Shown: positions 36,564-44,683 of the stretch, one piece after another
Position numbering within the stretch: position 1 is the first letter of the stretch
How the letters are laid out: each line of letters opens with the position of its first letter
The notes under the pieces: model-generated
Told to the model about the DNA's origin: nothing
Seen by the model: the letters and a program-made list of their open reading frames with translations, nothing else
The model's database searches: none
Translations under genes and position numbers: made by a program
Origin: Acinetobacter calcoaceticus ANC 3811
GTDB taxonomy: Bacteria > Pseudomonadota > Gammaproteobacteria > Pseudomonadales > Moraxellaceae
Direction of reading: 5' to 3'
Assembly: GCF_000399665.1 (NCBI RefSeq)
Contig: NZ_KB976985.1
Location: 123,222-187,221 of the forward strand
Length of the DNA stretch: 64,000 nt

Positions 36564-37577
36564 ATGGATCCTAGAAGTGAAGTGGTATTAAGACAGCAAG
36601 ACTATTTGAAAGGTAGAATCTTGTTAATTAATGCACCGAATGATGCCTTAGTTAGTCAATTACCCGCTGGGACTGATGCGTCAGTCTGGACATGGAACCA
36701 TGCTGACTATCAGGGTTTTATCAATAGTGGAACAAAAGCGCACTTTTCAGTTGAGTTTCCATCACAAGAATTCGACCAAGCAATCATTTTTGTTCCAAAA
36801 TCTAAAGAGCTCTTAAATTACATATTGCATGTAGTGATGAGTCATCTTAAAACGAATCAATCTGTTTTTTTAGTCGGTGAAAAAAAGGGTGGTGTTGAAA
36901 GAGCCGCTAAACAATTACAAAGCTTCGGCAAAGTACTAAAACTTGATAGTGCGCGCCACTGTCAGTTATGGCACTTAAAGATTGAGAAAACAGAACAAAT
37001 TAAACCTCTAGAAAAATGGCTTAAAACTTATACCGTTCAAGTTAATGAACAAGAGCTTACGATTTGTGCCCTACCCGGTGTTTTTAGCCAAAATCATCTC
37101 GATATCGGAACTGCTGTTTTACTCCCTTATCTTAATCAGGTGAAATCAGGTAGAATTGCCGACTTCGGGTGTGGTGCTGGAATTATCAGTTGCTATTTGG
37201 CAAAAATAAATTCAAGTAATATTATTCATGCCCTAGATATTGATGCTTTCGCTTTACGGTCAACGGAAATGACTTTTAGTCGAAATGGAATAAGTTCAGA
37301 CCAGTTGAGATTGCAACCTGTCATAGGTATTGCAGACGCTCCAACAGAACTCGATGCCATTGTCAGTAATCCCCCTTTTCATCAAGGTATTCATACCGAC
37401 TATGATGCAAGTGAAGGGCTCTGCCAGAACGCTAAAAAACATTTAAAGGCATCAGGCGAGCTATGGATTGTAGCAAACCGTTTTTTAAACTATCCGATCT
37501 TAATTGAGAAGCACTTTGGTCAGTGCCAGATTAAAACTGATCTTCAAGGCTTTAAGGTGTTATATGCCTGTGCATAA
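36564..37577 (+). CDS. rsmC: 16S rRNA (guanine-N2)-methyltransferase RsmC
   Basis: This protein of about 337 residues uses S-adenosylmethionine to methylate G1207 of 16S rRNA in the 30S subunit. It is a duplicated methyltransferase: a degenerate N-terminal half (about 1-160) and an active C-terminal half with [16 protein letters not shown] (motif I), [10 protein letters not shown] and the catalytic SNPPFHQG (about 268). The start at 36564 is chosen because GAGAG lies six bases before it, whereas the ATG at 36558 abuts the site. Confidence 0.92.
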   Translation: MDPRSEVVLRQQDYLKGRILLINAPNDALVSQLPAGTDASVWTWNHADYQGFINSGTKAHFSVEFPSQEFDQAIIFVPKSKELLNYILHVVMSHLKTNQSVFLVGEKKGGVERAAKQLQSFGKVLKLDSARHCQLWHLKIEKTEQIKPLEKWLKTYTVQVNEQELTICALPGVFSQNHLDIGTAVLLPYLNQVKSGRIADFGCGAGIISCYLAKINSSNIIHALDIDAFALRSTEMTFSRNGISSDQLRLQPVIGIADAPTELDAIVSNPPFHQGIHTDYDASEGLCQNAKKHLKASGELWIVANRFLNYPILIEKHFGQCQIKTDLQGFKVLYACA

Positions 37578-37598
37578 CAAACTATGTAAGGAATCTCC

Positions 37599-39059
37599 AT
37601 GAGCGAAACACATGCTCCTGAAAAACTCCAGCGTAAGCTTGGGGCTCGTCATCTGAATATGATCGCCATTGGTGGTTCCATTGGTACAGGCCTCTTCCTT
37701 GCTTCTGGCTCAACCATTGCAAATGCTGGCCCAGGTGGAGCACTACTCGCCTACTCTCTCATTGGCATTATGATTTACTTCTTAATGACCAGTTTAGGTG
37801 AGCTTGCAACCCACAATCCGACTTCTGGGGCTTTTTTTACATATGGCAGTCGTTATGTCGAAGAAGGCTTTGGCTTCGCTTTAGGCTGGAACTATTGGTA
37901 TAACTGGGCAATTACGGTTGCCTTCGAACTTGTTGCAGTTCAGTTTATTATGAAGTTCTGGTTCCCTGATATTCCCGGGTTCTACTGGAGTGCTCTGTTC
38001 CTTGTCGTAATTTTTGCAATCAATGCCATGACAGTAAAAGGATTCGGCGAAAGCGAATTCTGGTTCTCAATGGTAAAAGTGATCGCCATCATTGCCTTTA
38101 TTATTATTGGCTTAGCCATGATCATCAAGATTATGCTAACTCCAGGTGTCGCAGCTTTTGGAAACTGGACTTATAAAGATGCACCTTTTGTGGGTGGTTT
38201 ACAAGCCATGATCGGTGTAGCAATGATTGCTGGATTCTCTTTCCAAGGGACAGAAATGGTTGGGGTTGCTGCTGGTGAATCTAAAGATCCAAAGAAAACG
38301 ATTCCACTTGCAATCAAACAGATTTTCTGGCGAATCTTATTATTTTATATCTTATGTATTTTCATTATCGGTACTCTGATTGCCTATGATGACCCAAATT
38401 TACTACAAGCGGCTACCACTGAAAATATTGCACTTTCACCGTTCACATTACTCTATGAAAGAGTTGGCTTTGCTTTCGCTGCTGGCTTAATGAATGCTGT
38501 GATTCTGACTGCTATTTTGTCAGCAGGTAACTCTGGCATGTACTCTTCAACTCGTATGTTATTTAAAATGGCTCAGGAAGACCGTGCGCCAAAGTGGTTT
38601 GGAAAGCTTGATAGTCGTGGCGTTCCAATGAATGCATTATATGCCACAACCTTTATCGCTGCTTTTTGTTTCTTAACAACTTTTATTGGTGAAAAACAAG
38701 TATTTAACTGGCTACTTAATATGTCAGGTATGTGCGGTTTTATTGTTTGGTTAGGAATTGCGATTTCGCACTATCGTTTCCGTAAAGGTTATATTGCTCA
38801 AGGATATAAATTAGAAGATTTAGATTACCGTGCCAAATTTTTCCCATTTGCTCCTTGGTTTGCATTTATCCTCTGCTCAATCATTATTTTGGGACAAAAC
38901 TATCAAGCCATTTTAGGTGGAAAAATTGACTGGTTAGGCCTACTTTCAACCTATATTAGTTTGCCATTGTTCTTAATTATTTGGTTAGGCTACAAGTGGA
39001 AATATAAAACTAAACTGATCCCTTACGACCAAATGAATGTGAAGCCAGAGCAAGACTAA
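37599..39059 (+). CDS. lysP: Lysine-specific permease
   Basis: This 486-residue APC-superfamily transporter has twelve membrane helices. From memory it is strongly similar to E. coli LysP along its length. Shared stretches include ARHLNMIAIGGSIGTGLFLA, EEGFGFALGWNYWYNWA, GVAMIAGFSFQGTE, AAGESKDPKKTIP, LSAGNSGMYSSTRML and GLAISHYRFRKGY-like GIAISHYRFRKG. It imports lysine with protons. AAGGAA precedes the start. It follows rsmC by 21 bases and may share its transcript. Confidence 0.9.
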   Translation: MSETHAPEKLQRKLGARHLNMIAIGGSIGTGLFLASGSTIANAGPGGALLAYSLIGIMIYFLMTSLGELATHNPTSGAFFTYGSRYVEEGFGFALGWNYWYNWAITVAFELVAVQFIMKFWFPDIPGFYWSALFLVVIFAINAMTVKGFGESEFWFSMVKVIAIIAFIIIGLAMIIKIMLTPGVAAFGNWTYKDAPFVGGLQAMIGVAMIAGFSFQGTEMVGVAAGESKDPKKTIPLAIKQIFWRILLFYILCIFIIGTLIAYDDPNLLQAATTENIALSPFTLLYERVGFAFAAGLMNAVILTAILSAGNSGMYSSTRMLFKMAQEDRAPKWFGKLDSRGVPMNALYATTFIAAFCFLTTFIGEKQVFNWLLNMSGMCGFIVWLGIAISHYRFRKGYIAQGYKLEDLDYRAKFFPFAPWFAFILCSIIILGQNYQAILGGKIDWLGLLSTYISLPLFLIIWLGYKWKYKTKLIPYDQMNVKPEQD

Positions 39060-39076
39060 AAATTGGTAATTCAAAT

Positions 39077-39108
39077 AAATCAAAGATCAAAAACTTGATC
39101 TTTGATTT
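39077..39108. terminator. Perfect 14-bp hairpin after lysP
   Basis: AAATCAAAGATCAA (39077-39090) and its exact reverse complement (39095-39108) close an AAAC loop 17 bases after lysP. No T-run follows. It probably ends or protects the lysP mRNA. Its right arm overlaps the candidate promoter of the next unit. Confidence 0.55.
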
Positions 39109-39122
39109 AAAAGGCGTAAAAT
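39095..39122 (+). promoter_or_regulatory. Candidate promoter of the rtcB leader unit
   Basis: TTGATC (39095-39100) and TAAAAT (39117-39122) are 16 bases apart. Transcription would begin near 39129, just before the nine-codon ORF. The -35 lies inside the right arm of the lysP hairpin. Confidence 0.45.
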
Positions 39123-39165
39123 GCCGTTCAGATTTTCAACGGCGCTTTTAAATAAGGAGGACATC

Positions 39166-39195
39166 ATGCCAACACTACAAGGTAAAACAGATTAA
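39166..39195 (+). CDS. Possible nine-residue leader peptide upstream of rtcB
   Basis: ATG at 39166 is preceded by TAAGGAGGA (39153-39161), almost the full anti-Shine-Dalgarno complement and the strongest ribosome site noticed in the window. The ORF encodes MPTLQGKTD and then stops at TAA. A hairpin and a terminator follow. The layout resembles a translated attenuator leader, but the peptide has no run of one amino acid that would explain sensing. It could also be the remnant of a lost gene. Confidence 0.4.
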   Translation: MPTLQGKTD

Positions 39196-39265
39196 ATAAT
39201 TTGGCACGATGTCAGCTCACGGACAAGTGTACAAATTCACTTCACTTGTCCGAATGCTCAAATTT

Positions 39266-39293
39266 AAAACCTAGCATTCGCTAGGTTTTTTTA
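39266..39293 (+). terminator. Intrinsic terminator between the leader unit and rtcB
   Basis: The AAAACCTAGC / GCTAGGTTTT stem with an ATTC loop is followed by TTTTTTTA. It would stop transcription 32 bases before rtcB, so rtcB expression needs either read-through or antitermination. Confidence 0.85.
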
Positions 39294-39324
39294 TGCCTGC
39301 TCGGACAAAAATAAGAGAAAAATT

Positions 39325-40530
39325 ATGGGCATACAAAAAATATTAAACGAGGAAGCACTTTACGGTGTTCCCGTTAAAATTTTCACTCAAGATATTGATA
39401 GTGAAAGTATCGAACAACTCAAAAAAATGGCGCAACTGCAATTTATCTATTCACATATTGCAGTAATGCCAGATGTTCATGTGGGAAAAGGCGCTACCGT
39501 AGGCAGTGTGATTCCCACTAAACATGCCATTATTCCTGCTGCAGTCGGTGTAGATATTGGTTGTGGAATGAATGCAATTCGCTTAAGTCTAAAAGCTTCA
39601 CAATTGCCTGATAACTTAAGTCGTTTACGCGATGCAATCGAACGTAAAGTACCAGTCGGATTTGCTTTGCATAAACAAGTTAAAGCAAAAGCTTCTAGCA
39701 TTATTCCACTTGAAAAACGCTTAGAGCCCATTATCAAAAAGCATCCTGGCCTTGTTCGAATGCTTCGACAATTTGATGCCACATGGCAAAAACAACTTGG
39801 TACTTTAGGTGGTGGCAACCACTTTATCGAACTATGTATTGATGAAAATCAAGATGTATGGGTAATGCTACATTCAGGTAGCAGAGGACTGGGTAACGTT
39901 ATTGGTACTTATTTTATTGAGTTAGCCAAAAAAGAAGCTCAGCATCGCTTTGGTCATGTACCTGATAAAGACTTAAGTTATTTTGCCGAAGGCTCAAAAA
40001 GTTTTGATGATTATGTAGAAGCTGTAGAGTGGGCTCAGGAATATGCTTTTGAAAATCGCAAAGAAATGATGCGTTTAATTTTAGAGGCGATTCGTCCAAT
40101 TCTTCCCTCTTTTCAAATGACAAAAGAGGCTATTAATTGTCATCATAATTACGTAAGCCGTGAAACACATTTCGGTGAAAATTTATTGATTACCCGAAAA
40201 GGTGCTATTCGAGCAGGCTTAGATGAATTAGGGATTATCCCTGGTTCAATGGGAGCACGCTCTTATATCGTCAGAGGTAAAGCAAATCCTGAGTCATTTT
40301 GTTCTTGTTCTCATGGAGCCGGTCGCAAGATGAGTCGAAGCAAGGCAAAGACTCTTTTTAACCAACAAGATCTTATTGAACAAACCCAAGGTATTGAATG
40401 TCGTAAAGACAGTGGTGTTGTCGATGAAATCCCAAGTGCTTATAAAGATATTGATGAAGTCATGGCAAATCAGGCTGACCTCATTGAAGTTGTTCACACT
40501 CTTAAACAAGTTTTATGTATTAAAGGTTAA
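39325..40530 (+). CDS. rtcB: RNA-splicing/repair ligase RtcB
   Basis: This 401-residue GTP- and Mn-dependent RNA ligase joins 2',3'-cyclic phosphate or 3'-phosphate ends to 5'-hydroxyl ends. Conserved blocks are MPDVHVGKGATVG, GVDIGCGMNAI (metal cysteine), LGTLGGGNHFIE, MLHSGSRGLGN, NCHHNYVSRE and CSCSHGAGRKMSR (guanylylated histidine). It is shorter than archaeal RtcB and looks like the compact bacterial form. Neither rtcA, rtcR nor prfH is adjacent. Instead it has a structured leader before it and a small basic protein three bases after it. Confidence 0.94.
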   Translation: MGIQKILNEEALYGVPVKIFTQDIDSESIEQLKKMAQLQFIYSHIAVMPDVHVGKGATVGSVIPTKHAIIPAAVGVDIGCGMNAIRLSLKASQLPDNLSRLRDAIERKVPVGFALHKQVKAKASSIIPLEKRLEPIIKKHPGLVRMLRQFDATWQKQLGTLGGGNHFIELCIDENQDVWVMLHSGSRGLGNVIGTYFIELAKKEAQHRFGHVPDKDLSYFAEGSKSFDDYVEAVEWAQEYAFENRKEMMRLILEAIRPILPSFQMTKEAINCHHNYVSRETHFGENLLITRKGAIRAGLDELGIIPGSMGARSYIVRGKANPESFCSCSHGAGRKMSRSKAKTLFNQQDLIEQTQGIECRKDSGVVDEIPSAYKDIDEVMANQADLIEVVHTLKQVLCIKG

Positions 40531-40533
40531 AAC

Positions 40534-40692
40534 ATGAAAATTAAAGAAATGTCAAAAATCAAAGTCCGTAATCAGGTTGCTCTTTCCCCTTTACTTCACA
40601 AAGGTGGGATGCATGAAACAGAAAAGCCTCGTGCGCAACATCGTAGAGATAGACAAGATACTAAACAGCAATTGAGAAAAGGTGATTGGTAA
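40534..40692 (+). CDS. Small basic protein downstream of rtcB, unknown function
   Basis: This 52-residue protein starts three bases after the rtcB stop, so it is translated from the same mRNA. It is very basic and polar, with MSKIKVRNQVALSPLLHKGG, then MHETEKPRAQHRRDRQDT, and it ends LRKGDW. I recall similar short proteins with an RN-x-VA...GG...HR...LR pattern in other proteobacteria, but I know no function. RNA binding next to an RNA ligase is plausible from charge alone. It is absent from typical ORF lists because of its size. Confidence 0.7.
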   Translation: MKIKEMSKIKVRNQVALSPLLHKGGMHETEKPRAQHRRDRQDTKQQLRKGDW

Positions 40693-40767
40693 ATAATTTA
40701 GACCAAGATCGAAAGTAATTATTATTAAGGAGACATAGAAATGATTAAATATTTTAAAAATCGCCAT

Positions 40768-40799
40768 AAAAAAAGCGACTCTAACGAGTCGCTTTTTTA
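40768..40799. terminator. Bidirectional terminator between the rtcB unit and ompA
   Basis: The AAAAAAAGCGACTC / GAGTCGCTTTTTT stem with a TAAC loop lies 17 bases beyond the ompA stop codon on the leftward strand and also ends rightward transcription. Confidence 0.9.
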
Positions 40800-40816
40800 C
40801 TGTTCAAGAACTCAAA

Positions 40817-41875
40817 TTATTGAGCTGCTGCAGGAGCTGCCGCTTCTTGACCAGGTTGAACAACTACAGTACGGCTACCAGTGATTGTCGCGAATACACG
40901 ACGGTTCATAGCACGGCCTTCTTTAGTTTTGTTGTCAGCAATCGGTTGATCCCAAGCGAAACCTTGAGTAGACAAACGAGATGCATCAACGTTGTATTCG
41001 TTTACAAGAGCTGATTTAACAGAGTTAGCACGAGCTAAAGATAAACGTTCGTTTAACTTACGTGGACCAGTGTTATCTGTGTGACCTTCGATACGTGCAG
41101 TAGCGTTAGGGTATTCAGTTAACTTCTCAGCAACTTTAGCGATTTCTGGCTTGTATTGGTCTTTGATGTTTGATTTGTTAGTATCAAAGAACACACGAAG
41201 TTCCATGTTAAGGTCTTCAGTTAACTCTTGTGGTTGTGGAGCAACTGGAGTTGGTTCAACTGGAGCAACTTCTACTACAGGAGCAGCAGGCTTCAAGTGA
41301 CCACCAAGAACTACGTTTAAACCAGCAAGAGCTGTATAGTTCCAGAATTTTTCGTCAAAGTTATAAGTACCACGAGCTTCTGTACGAAGAGATAAAGCAT
41401 CGTTTAAGCGCCAGAAAGCACCAAAACCAGCATTACCTAAAGTACCTTCTTCATCGTTATGGTACGCAAGATCAGGAATCTCGTATTTGTAGTGACCAGC
41501 ACCTAACAATACGTATGGCTTGATTTTGCTGTCATAGTTTTTAGTGATTAAATCAGAAGTAACATAGAAGTTACCGTTGATTTGTTTTTGTTTGTATTCA
41601 GCGCCAGCTGCAAGGCCGTTTACATCACCTTTAACTTGGTTATATTCAGCTTCGAAACCTAACCATGGCGTTAACTCAATACCAAGAGCAGCACCAACGA
41701 ATAAATCGTCTTGTAGTTCAGGTCCGTTAGTTAACTCGCCATCTTTACCGCCATTGTTGTGTTGAGTGTCTTGGAAAGTGTAACCAAGCAATAATGGTGT
41801 AACAGTTACGCCAGCATTAGCAGCAGCTAAAGGTGCAGCGACAAGCATAGCAAGTGCAATACGACTCAATTTCAT
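40817..41875 (-). CDS. ompA: Outer-membrane protein OmpA
   Basis: This protein of about 352 residues is the major Acinetobacter surface porin and peptidoglycan anchor. The signal peptide is [21 protein letters not shown]. The eight-stranded N-terminal barrel opens [15 protein letters not shown], followed by a Pro/Val hinge ([19 protein letters not shown]). The C-terminal OmpA-like domain (about 221-339) includes [13 protein letters not shown] and [14 protein letters not shown] with the peptidoglycan-binding Asp/Arg region. The start is set by GGAGGATATCC before 41875. A longer frame to 41908 lacks this. The [12 protein letters not shown] stretch is a variable barrel loop. The gene lies alone with a long leader. 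Confidence 0.97.
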   Translation of the reverse strand: MKLSRIALAMLVAAPLAAANAGVTVTPLLLGYTFQDTQHNNGGKDGELTNGPELQDDLFVGAALGIELTPWLGFEAEYNQVKGDVNGLAAGAEYKQKQINGNFYVTSDLITKNYDSKIKPYVLLGAGHYKYEIPDLAYHNDEEGTLGNAGFGAFWRLNDALSLRTEARGTYNFDEKFWNYTALAGLNVVLGGHLKPAAPVVEVAPVEPTPVAPQPQELTEDLNMELRVFFDTNKSNIKDQYKPEIAKVAEKLTEYPNATARIEGHTDNTGPRKLNERLSLARANSVKSALVNEYNVDASRLSTQGFAWDQPIADNKTKEGRAMNRRVFATITGSRTVVVQPGQEAAAPAAAQ

Positions 41876-41978
41876 GGATATCCTCCAGAGATAACAATTG
41901 TTGTTCAAGCTCAGCCTAAATTTATTGGCCCCTGAGATATTTTCACCCCAGTATTATTTTTAAGCTATTCACATTTGA

Positions 41979-42007
41979 ATCATACAAACACTTGATAGAC
42001 TTTCCAA
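41979..42007 (-). promoter_or_regulatory. Candidate ompA promoter
   Basis: On the minus strand TTGGAA (42002-42007) and TATGAT (41979-41984) are 17 bases apart, about 100 bases ahead of the ompA start. That leaves a long 5' leader, as expected for a very abundant protein. The flanking 41985-42031 stretch repeats ACTTGAT/ATCAAGT and CACTTG/CAAGTG in both orientations. The rest of the 379-base gap to 42254 is AT-rich and holds no gene. Confidence 0.4.
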
Positions 42008-42254
42008 GTGCTTGATAATTTTAATCAAGTAAATTATTGACAAAATTACTTACAATTTCCGTTGTAATTCGGTAATTTTTTACTCAACTAGTAAATATGA
42101 ACAACTTCTGTGTTTCGCTCAGGGTGATTTTACCAGTATTCTAGCGTCCTGATAACCTTTATTTAATTTTGTGTTTCCTCATTATAAAAATCCATATAAA
42201 TCATTGATAGAACGCATAAAATCAAAACACTTCTTTATATATTAAGGAATTTTA

Positions 42255-42770
42255 ATGTTTAAATCTCTCGGTTTCACATTGATGGAACTCACTGTAACGC
42301 TCGCAATTCTTATGATTATGTTCACCCTAGCCGTTCCTTTATATCATCAATTGATGGCTTCGTTAGAATTAAAAAACACGCCTCGACTACTGACAATTCA
42401 TATACAAAAAGCCAAATACGACGCAATTCTGCGACATAAGAGTGTCGTACTTTGCCCAAGTGTTGATTTAACGCTATGTAATAGTAATTGGGATACAAGC
42501 CTTATAAGCTTTGTAGACAAAAATCATAATCTACAAAGAGAAAGCGATGAGGAAATATTGACCAATTTTGAGCTTAATCATCGTTATGGTTCTTTAAAAT
42601 TTCAAAAATTCGGTAAAAAAATAAACAGTATCGTATTTCAGGGCGACACTGGATTGCCACGTGAGTCTAATGGCAGTTTTACGTATTGTTCTTATGATCA
42701 GCTTAAAAACTTTAAATTAGTTCTCAGCAAAATGGGGCATATTCGTTTAGAAGACCTTAAAAATTGTTAG
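42255..42770 (+). CDS. Prepilin-like protein (GspH/FimT type)
   Basis: This 171-residue protein starts with a class III prepilin signal. Seven residues precede the glycine at which prepilin peptidase would cut, then FTLMELTVTLAILMIMFTLA with the conserved glutamate at mature position 5. The remainder resembles GspH/FimT minor pseudopilins (a C-terminal SFTYCSYDQLKNFKLVLSKMGHIRL strand region). It is probably a minor pilin of the type IV pilus or type II secretion apparatus. No pilin neighbours exist here, so it is an orphan. TAAGGAA precedes the start. Confidence 0.82.
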   Translation: MFKSLGFTLMELTVTLAILMIMFTLAVPLYHQLMASLELKNTPRLLTIHIQKAKYDAILRHKSVVLCPSVDLTLCNSNWDTSLISFVDKNHNLQRESDEEILTNFELNHRYGSLKFQKFGKKINSIVFQGDTGLPRESNGSFTYCSYDQLKNFKLVLSKMGHIRLEDLKNC

Positions 42771-42878
42771 AACTCTACAGTCTAATGCAGAAGATATTTC
42801 TCTGTGTTTTTTGCAATATACTGCCTAGGTTTTAAACATTTCTTATTTTGAGATTAAGAATAACCGGAGATTACAACA

Positions 42879-44054
42879 ATGACTGACATCGTAATTATTA
42901 ATGGTGCTCGTACTGCTATGGGTGGTTTTCAAGGAGCATTATCAGGACTTACAGCGCCTGAATTAGGTGCTGTAACCATTAAAGAAGCAATCGCAAGAGC
43001 AGGTTTACAACCTACTGATGTCGAAGAAGTCATTATGGGCTGTGTTCTTCCTGCTGGCTTAAAACAGGGTCCTGCTCGTCAAGCAATGCGTAAAGCAGGC
43101 TTACCTGACTCTACAGGCGCTGTAACTATTAATAAGCTTTGTGGTTCTGGCATGAAAGCAGTAATGCAAGCAACCGATATGATTAAAGCAGGCAGTGCAG
43201 AAATTGTTGTTGCTGGCGGTATGGAGTCTATGACAAACGCGCCTTATGTTTTACCAAAAGCACGCGCTGGCTACCGTATGGGCCATGGTGAAATTAAGGA
43301 TCATATGTTTCTTGATGGACTTGAAGACGCAGAAACTGGTCGTTTAATGGGCTCTTTTGCCCAAGATATGGCAAATACTCGTGGCTATACACGCGAGCAA
43401 ATGGATGACTTTGCGATTCGCTCTTTGAAACGGGCTCAAACAGCAATTACCGAAGGTTATTTCAAAGATGAAATTGTTTCGGTTACCGTACCTAGTCGCA
43501 AAGGTGATGTTGTTGTTGATCAAGATGAACAACCCTTAAATGCAAAGATCGACAAAATTCCTTCGCTTAAACCAGCTTTTGCAAAAGACGGTACAATTAC
43601 CGCAGCAAACGCAAGCTCTATTTCAGATGGTGCATCTGCATTAGTATTAACTTCAAGTGAAGTTGCAGCTCAACGTGGTTTACAGCCACTTGCGAAAATT
43701 ATTGCGACAGCTTCAAACTCTCAGCATCCTTCAGAATTTACAATTGCCCCTGTTGGTGCCATAGAGAAAGTTCTAAAAAAAGCAGGTTGGAATGCTCAAG
43801 ATGTCGACCTATGGGAAATTAACGAAGCTTTTGCCATGGTTACCATGTGCCCAATTGATGATTTCAAACTTGATGCTGAAAAAGTGAATATCAATGGCGG
43901 TGCTTGTGCACTAGGTCATCCAGTAGGTTCAACAGGTTCTCGTATTATTCTTACGCTGATTCATGCGCTAAAACGTACTGGCGGCAAAAAAGGTATTGCG
44001 GCGCTTTGTATTGGCGGTGGTGAAGCAACAGCCGTTGCGATTGAACTTATTTAA
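42879..44054 (+). CDS. Acetyl-CoA C-acetyltransferase (thiolase)
   Basis: This 391-residue biosynthetic-type thiolase interconverts two acetyl-CoA and acetoacetyl-CoA. The nucleophilic cysteine is in NKLCGSGMKA (Cys88). NEAFAMV, GGACALGHPVGSTGSR and the second cysteine in ALCIGGGEATA follow. Length is typical of AtoB/PhaA enzymes. CCGGAG lies about ten bases before ATG. It has its own terminator and no fatty-acid genes beside it. Whether it serves acetoacetate degradation, mevalonate-independent ketone metabolism or beta-oxidation is unclear. Confidence 0.93.
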   Translation: MTDIVIINGARTAMGGFQGALSGLTAPELGAVTIKEAIARAGLQPTDVEEVIMGCVLPAGLKQGPARQAMRKAGLPDSTGAVTINKLCGSGMKAVMQATDMIKAGSAEIVVAGGMESMTNAPYVLPKARAGYRMGHGEIKDHMFLDGLEDAETGRLMGSFAQDMANTRGYTREQMDDFAIRSLKRAQTAITEGYFKDEIVSVTVPSRKGDVVVDQDEQPLNAKIDKIPSLKPAFAKDGTITAANASSISDGASALVLTSSEVAAQRGLQPLAKIIATASNSQHPSEFTIAPVGAIEKVLKKAGWNAQDVDLWEINEAFAMVTMCPIDDFKLDAEKVNINGGACALGHPVGSTGSRIILTLIHALKRTGGKKGIAALCIGGGEATAVAIELI

Positions 44055-44072
44055 TTAAAATTAATTATTTTT

Positions 44073-44100
44073 AAAATCCCACTTCGGCGGGATTTTTTTT
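44073..44100 (+). terminator. Terminator after the thiolase gene
   Basis: The AAAATCCC / GGGATTTT stem with a TTCG-containing loop is followed by a run of eight T, 18 bases past the stop codon. Confidence 0.85.
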
Positions 44101-44186
44101 ATGAAAAAACTACAAAAAATGACCCACAAAATCACTTTTAAGTTTTAACTTATTCTTTTAAACGAAAACAACAATGGACAATAACA

Positions 44187-44630
44187 ATGCAACTCAATCA
44201 CTATCTCAACTTTCAAGGTCAGGCAGAGCAAGCCTTTAATTTTTATAAATCAGTTTTTGGCGGAGAGTTTGCCATGTTGAGTCGCTATGGTGATATGCCA
44301 CCTACAGAAGGTGTGACATTATCTGAAGCGAATAAAAATCTGGTTCTTCACGTATCTCTGCCAATTAATGAATACACTGTACTTATGGCATCAGATACAA
44401 ATGATCAATTCTGTGCGCCTAACAGTGTTTTTACCCAAGGCAATAATCACTACATCGCAATTAATCTTGAAAAGGACGAGCAAGAAAAAGCTAAACAACT
44501 TTTTGATGCATTGTCTGTTAACGGTCAAATTGAAATGCCTCTAGAAAAAACGTTCTGGGGAGCATTATACGGAGCGTTTACCGATCAATTTGGTATAAAG
44601 TGGATGGTTAACTGCCAACTTGATACATAA
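44187..44630 (+). CDS. VOC-superfamily (PhnB/glyoxalase-like) protein
   Basis: This 147-residue protein has the PhnB-type VOC fold: it begins LNHYLNFQGQAEQAFNFYKSVFGG and ends with a W-G-x-x-Y-G-x-F-x-D-x-F-G-x-x-W motif (WGALYGAFTDQFGIKWMVN). Members form dimers. Some bind metal, and others are antibiotic-binding or isomerase-like. Function is unknown here. It lies between two terminators, so it is a single-gene unit. Confidence 0.88.
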   Translation: MQLNHYLNFQGQAEQAFNFYKSVFGGEFAMLSRYGDMPPTEGVTLSEANKNLVLHVSLPINEYTVLMASDTNDQFCAPNSVFTQGNNHYIAINLEKDEQEKAKQLFDALSVNGQIEMPLEKTFWGALYGAFTDQFGIKWMVNCQLDT

Positions 44631-44640
44631 TTTTCAATAT

Positions 44641-44670
44641 AAAAAAATCCCGCAAATTGCGGGATTTTTT
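44641..44670. terminator. Bidirectional terminator between the VOC and DUF934 genes
   Basis: AAAAAATCCCGCA-AAT-TGCGGGATTTTTT separates convergent genes. Confidence 0.9.
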
Positions 44671-44683
44671 ATTTCAGGATTTA

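Larger units (their letters stand above)
39129..39293 (+). ncRNA. Candidate structured leader or small RNA upstream of rtcB
   Basis: The 265-base gap between lysP and rtcB is densely structured. GCCGTT / AACGGC (39123-39143) pairs at the start. A perfect 10-bp stem CGGACAAGTG / CACTTGTCCG lies at about 39220-39252. An outer AATTTG-GCA / TGCTCAAATT pairing encloses it. A strong terminator follows at 39266-39293. With a promoter-like sequence at its left it could be a self-contained transcript of about 165 bases. Its identity is inferred. No known Rfam family was recognised. Confidence 0.45.

Noticed and set aside
39129..39265. tRNA-like or Y-RNA-like cloverleaf upstream of rtcB
   Set aside because: Known rtc operons in other bacteria carry such RNAs, so I looked for one. 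The stems here do not form acceptor, anticodon or T-arm elements, so I report only a structured leader.
40741..40881. Small ORF with a good ribosome site (AAGGAGACATAGAA before ATG) after the rtcB unit
   Set aside because: The frame runs straight through the strong 40768-40799 terminator and then antisense to ompA, so a full product is unlikely. It may be a relic start.
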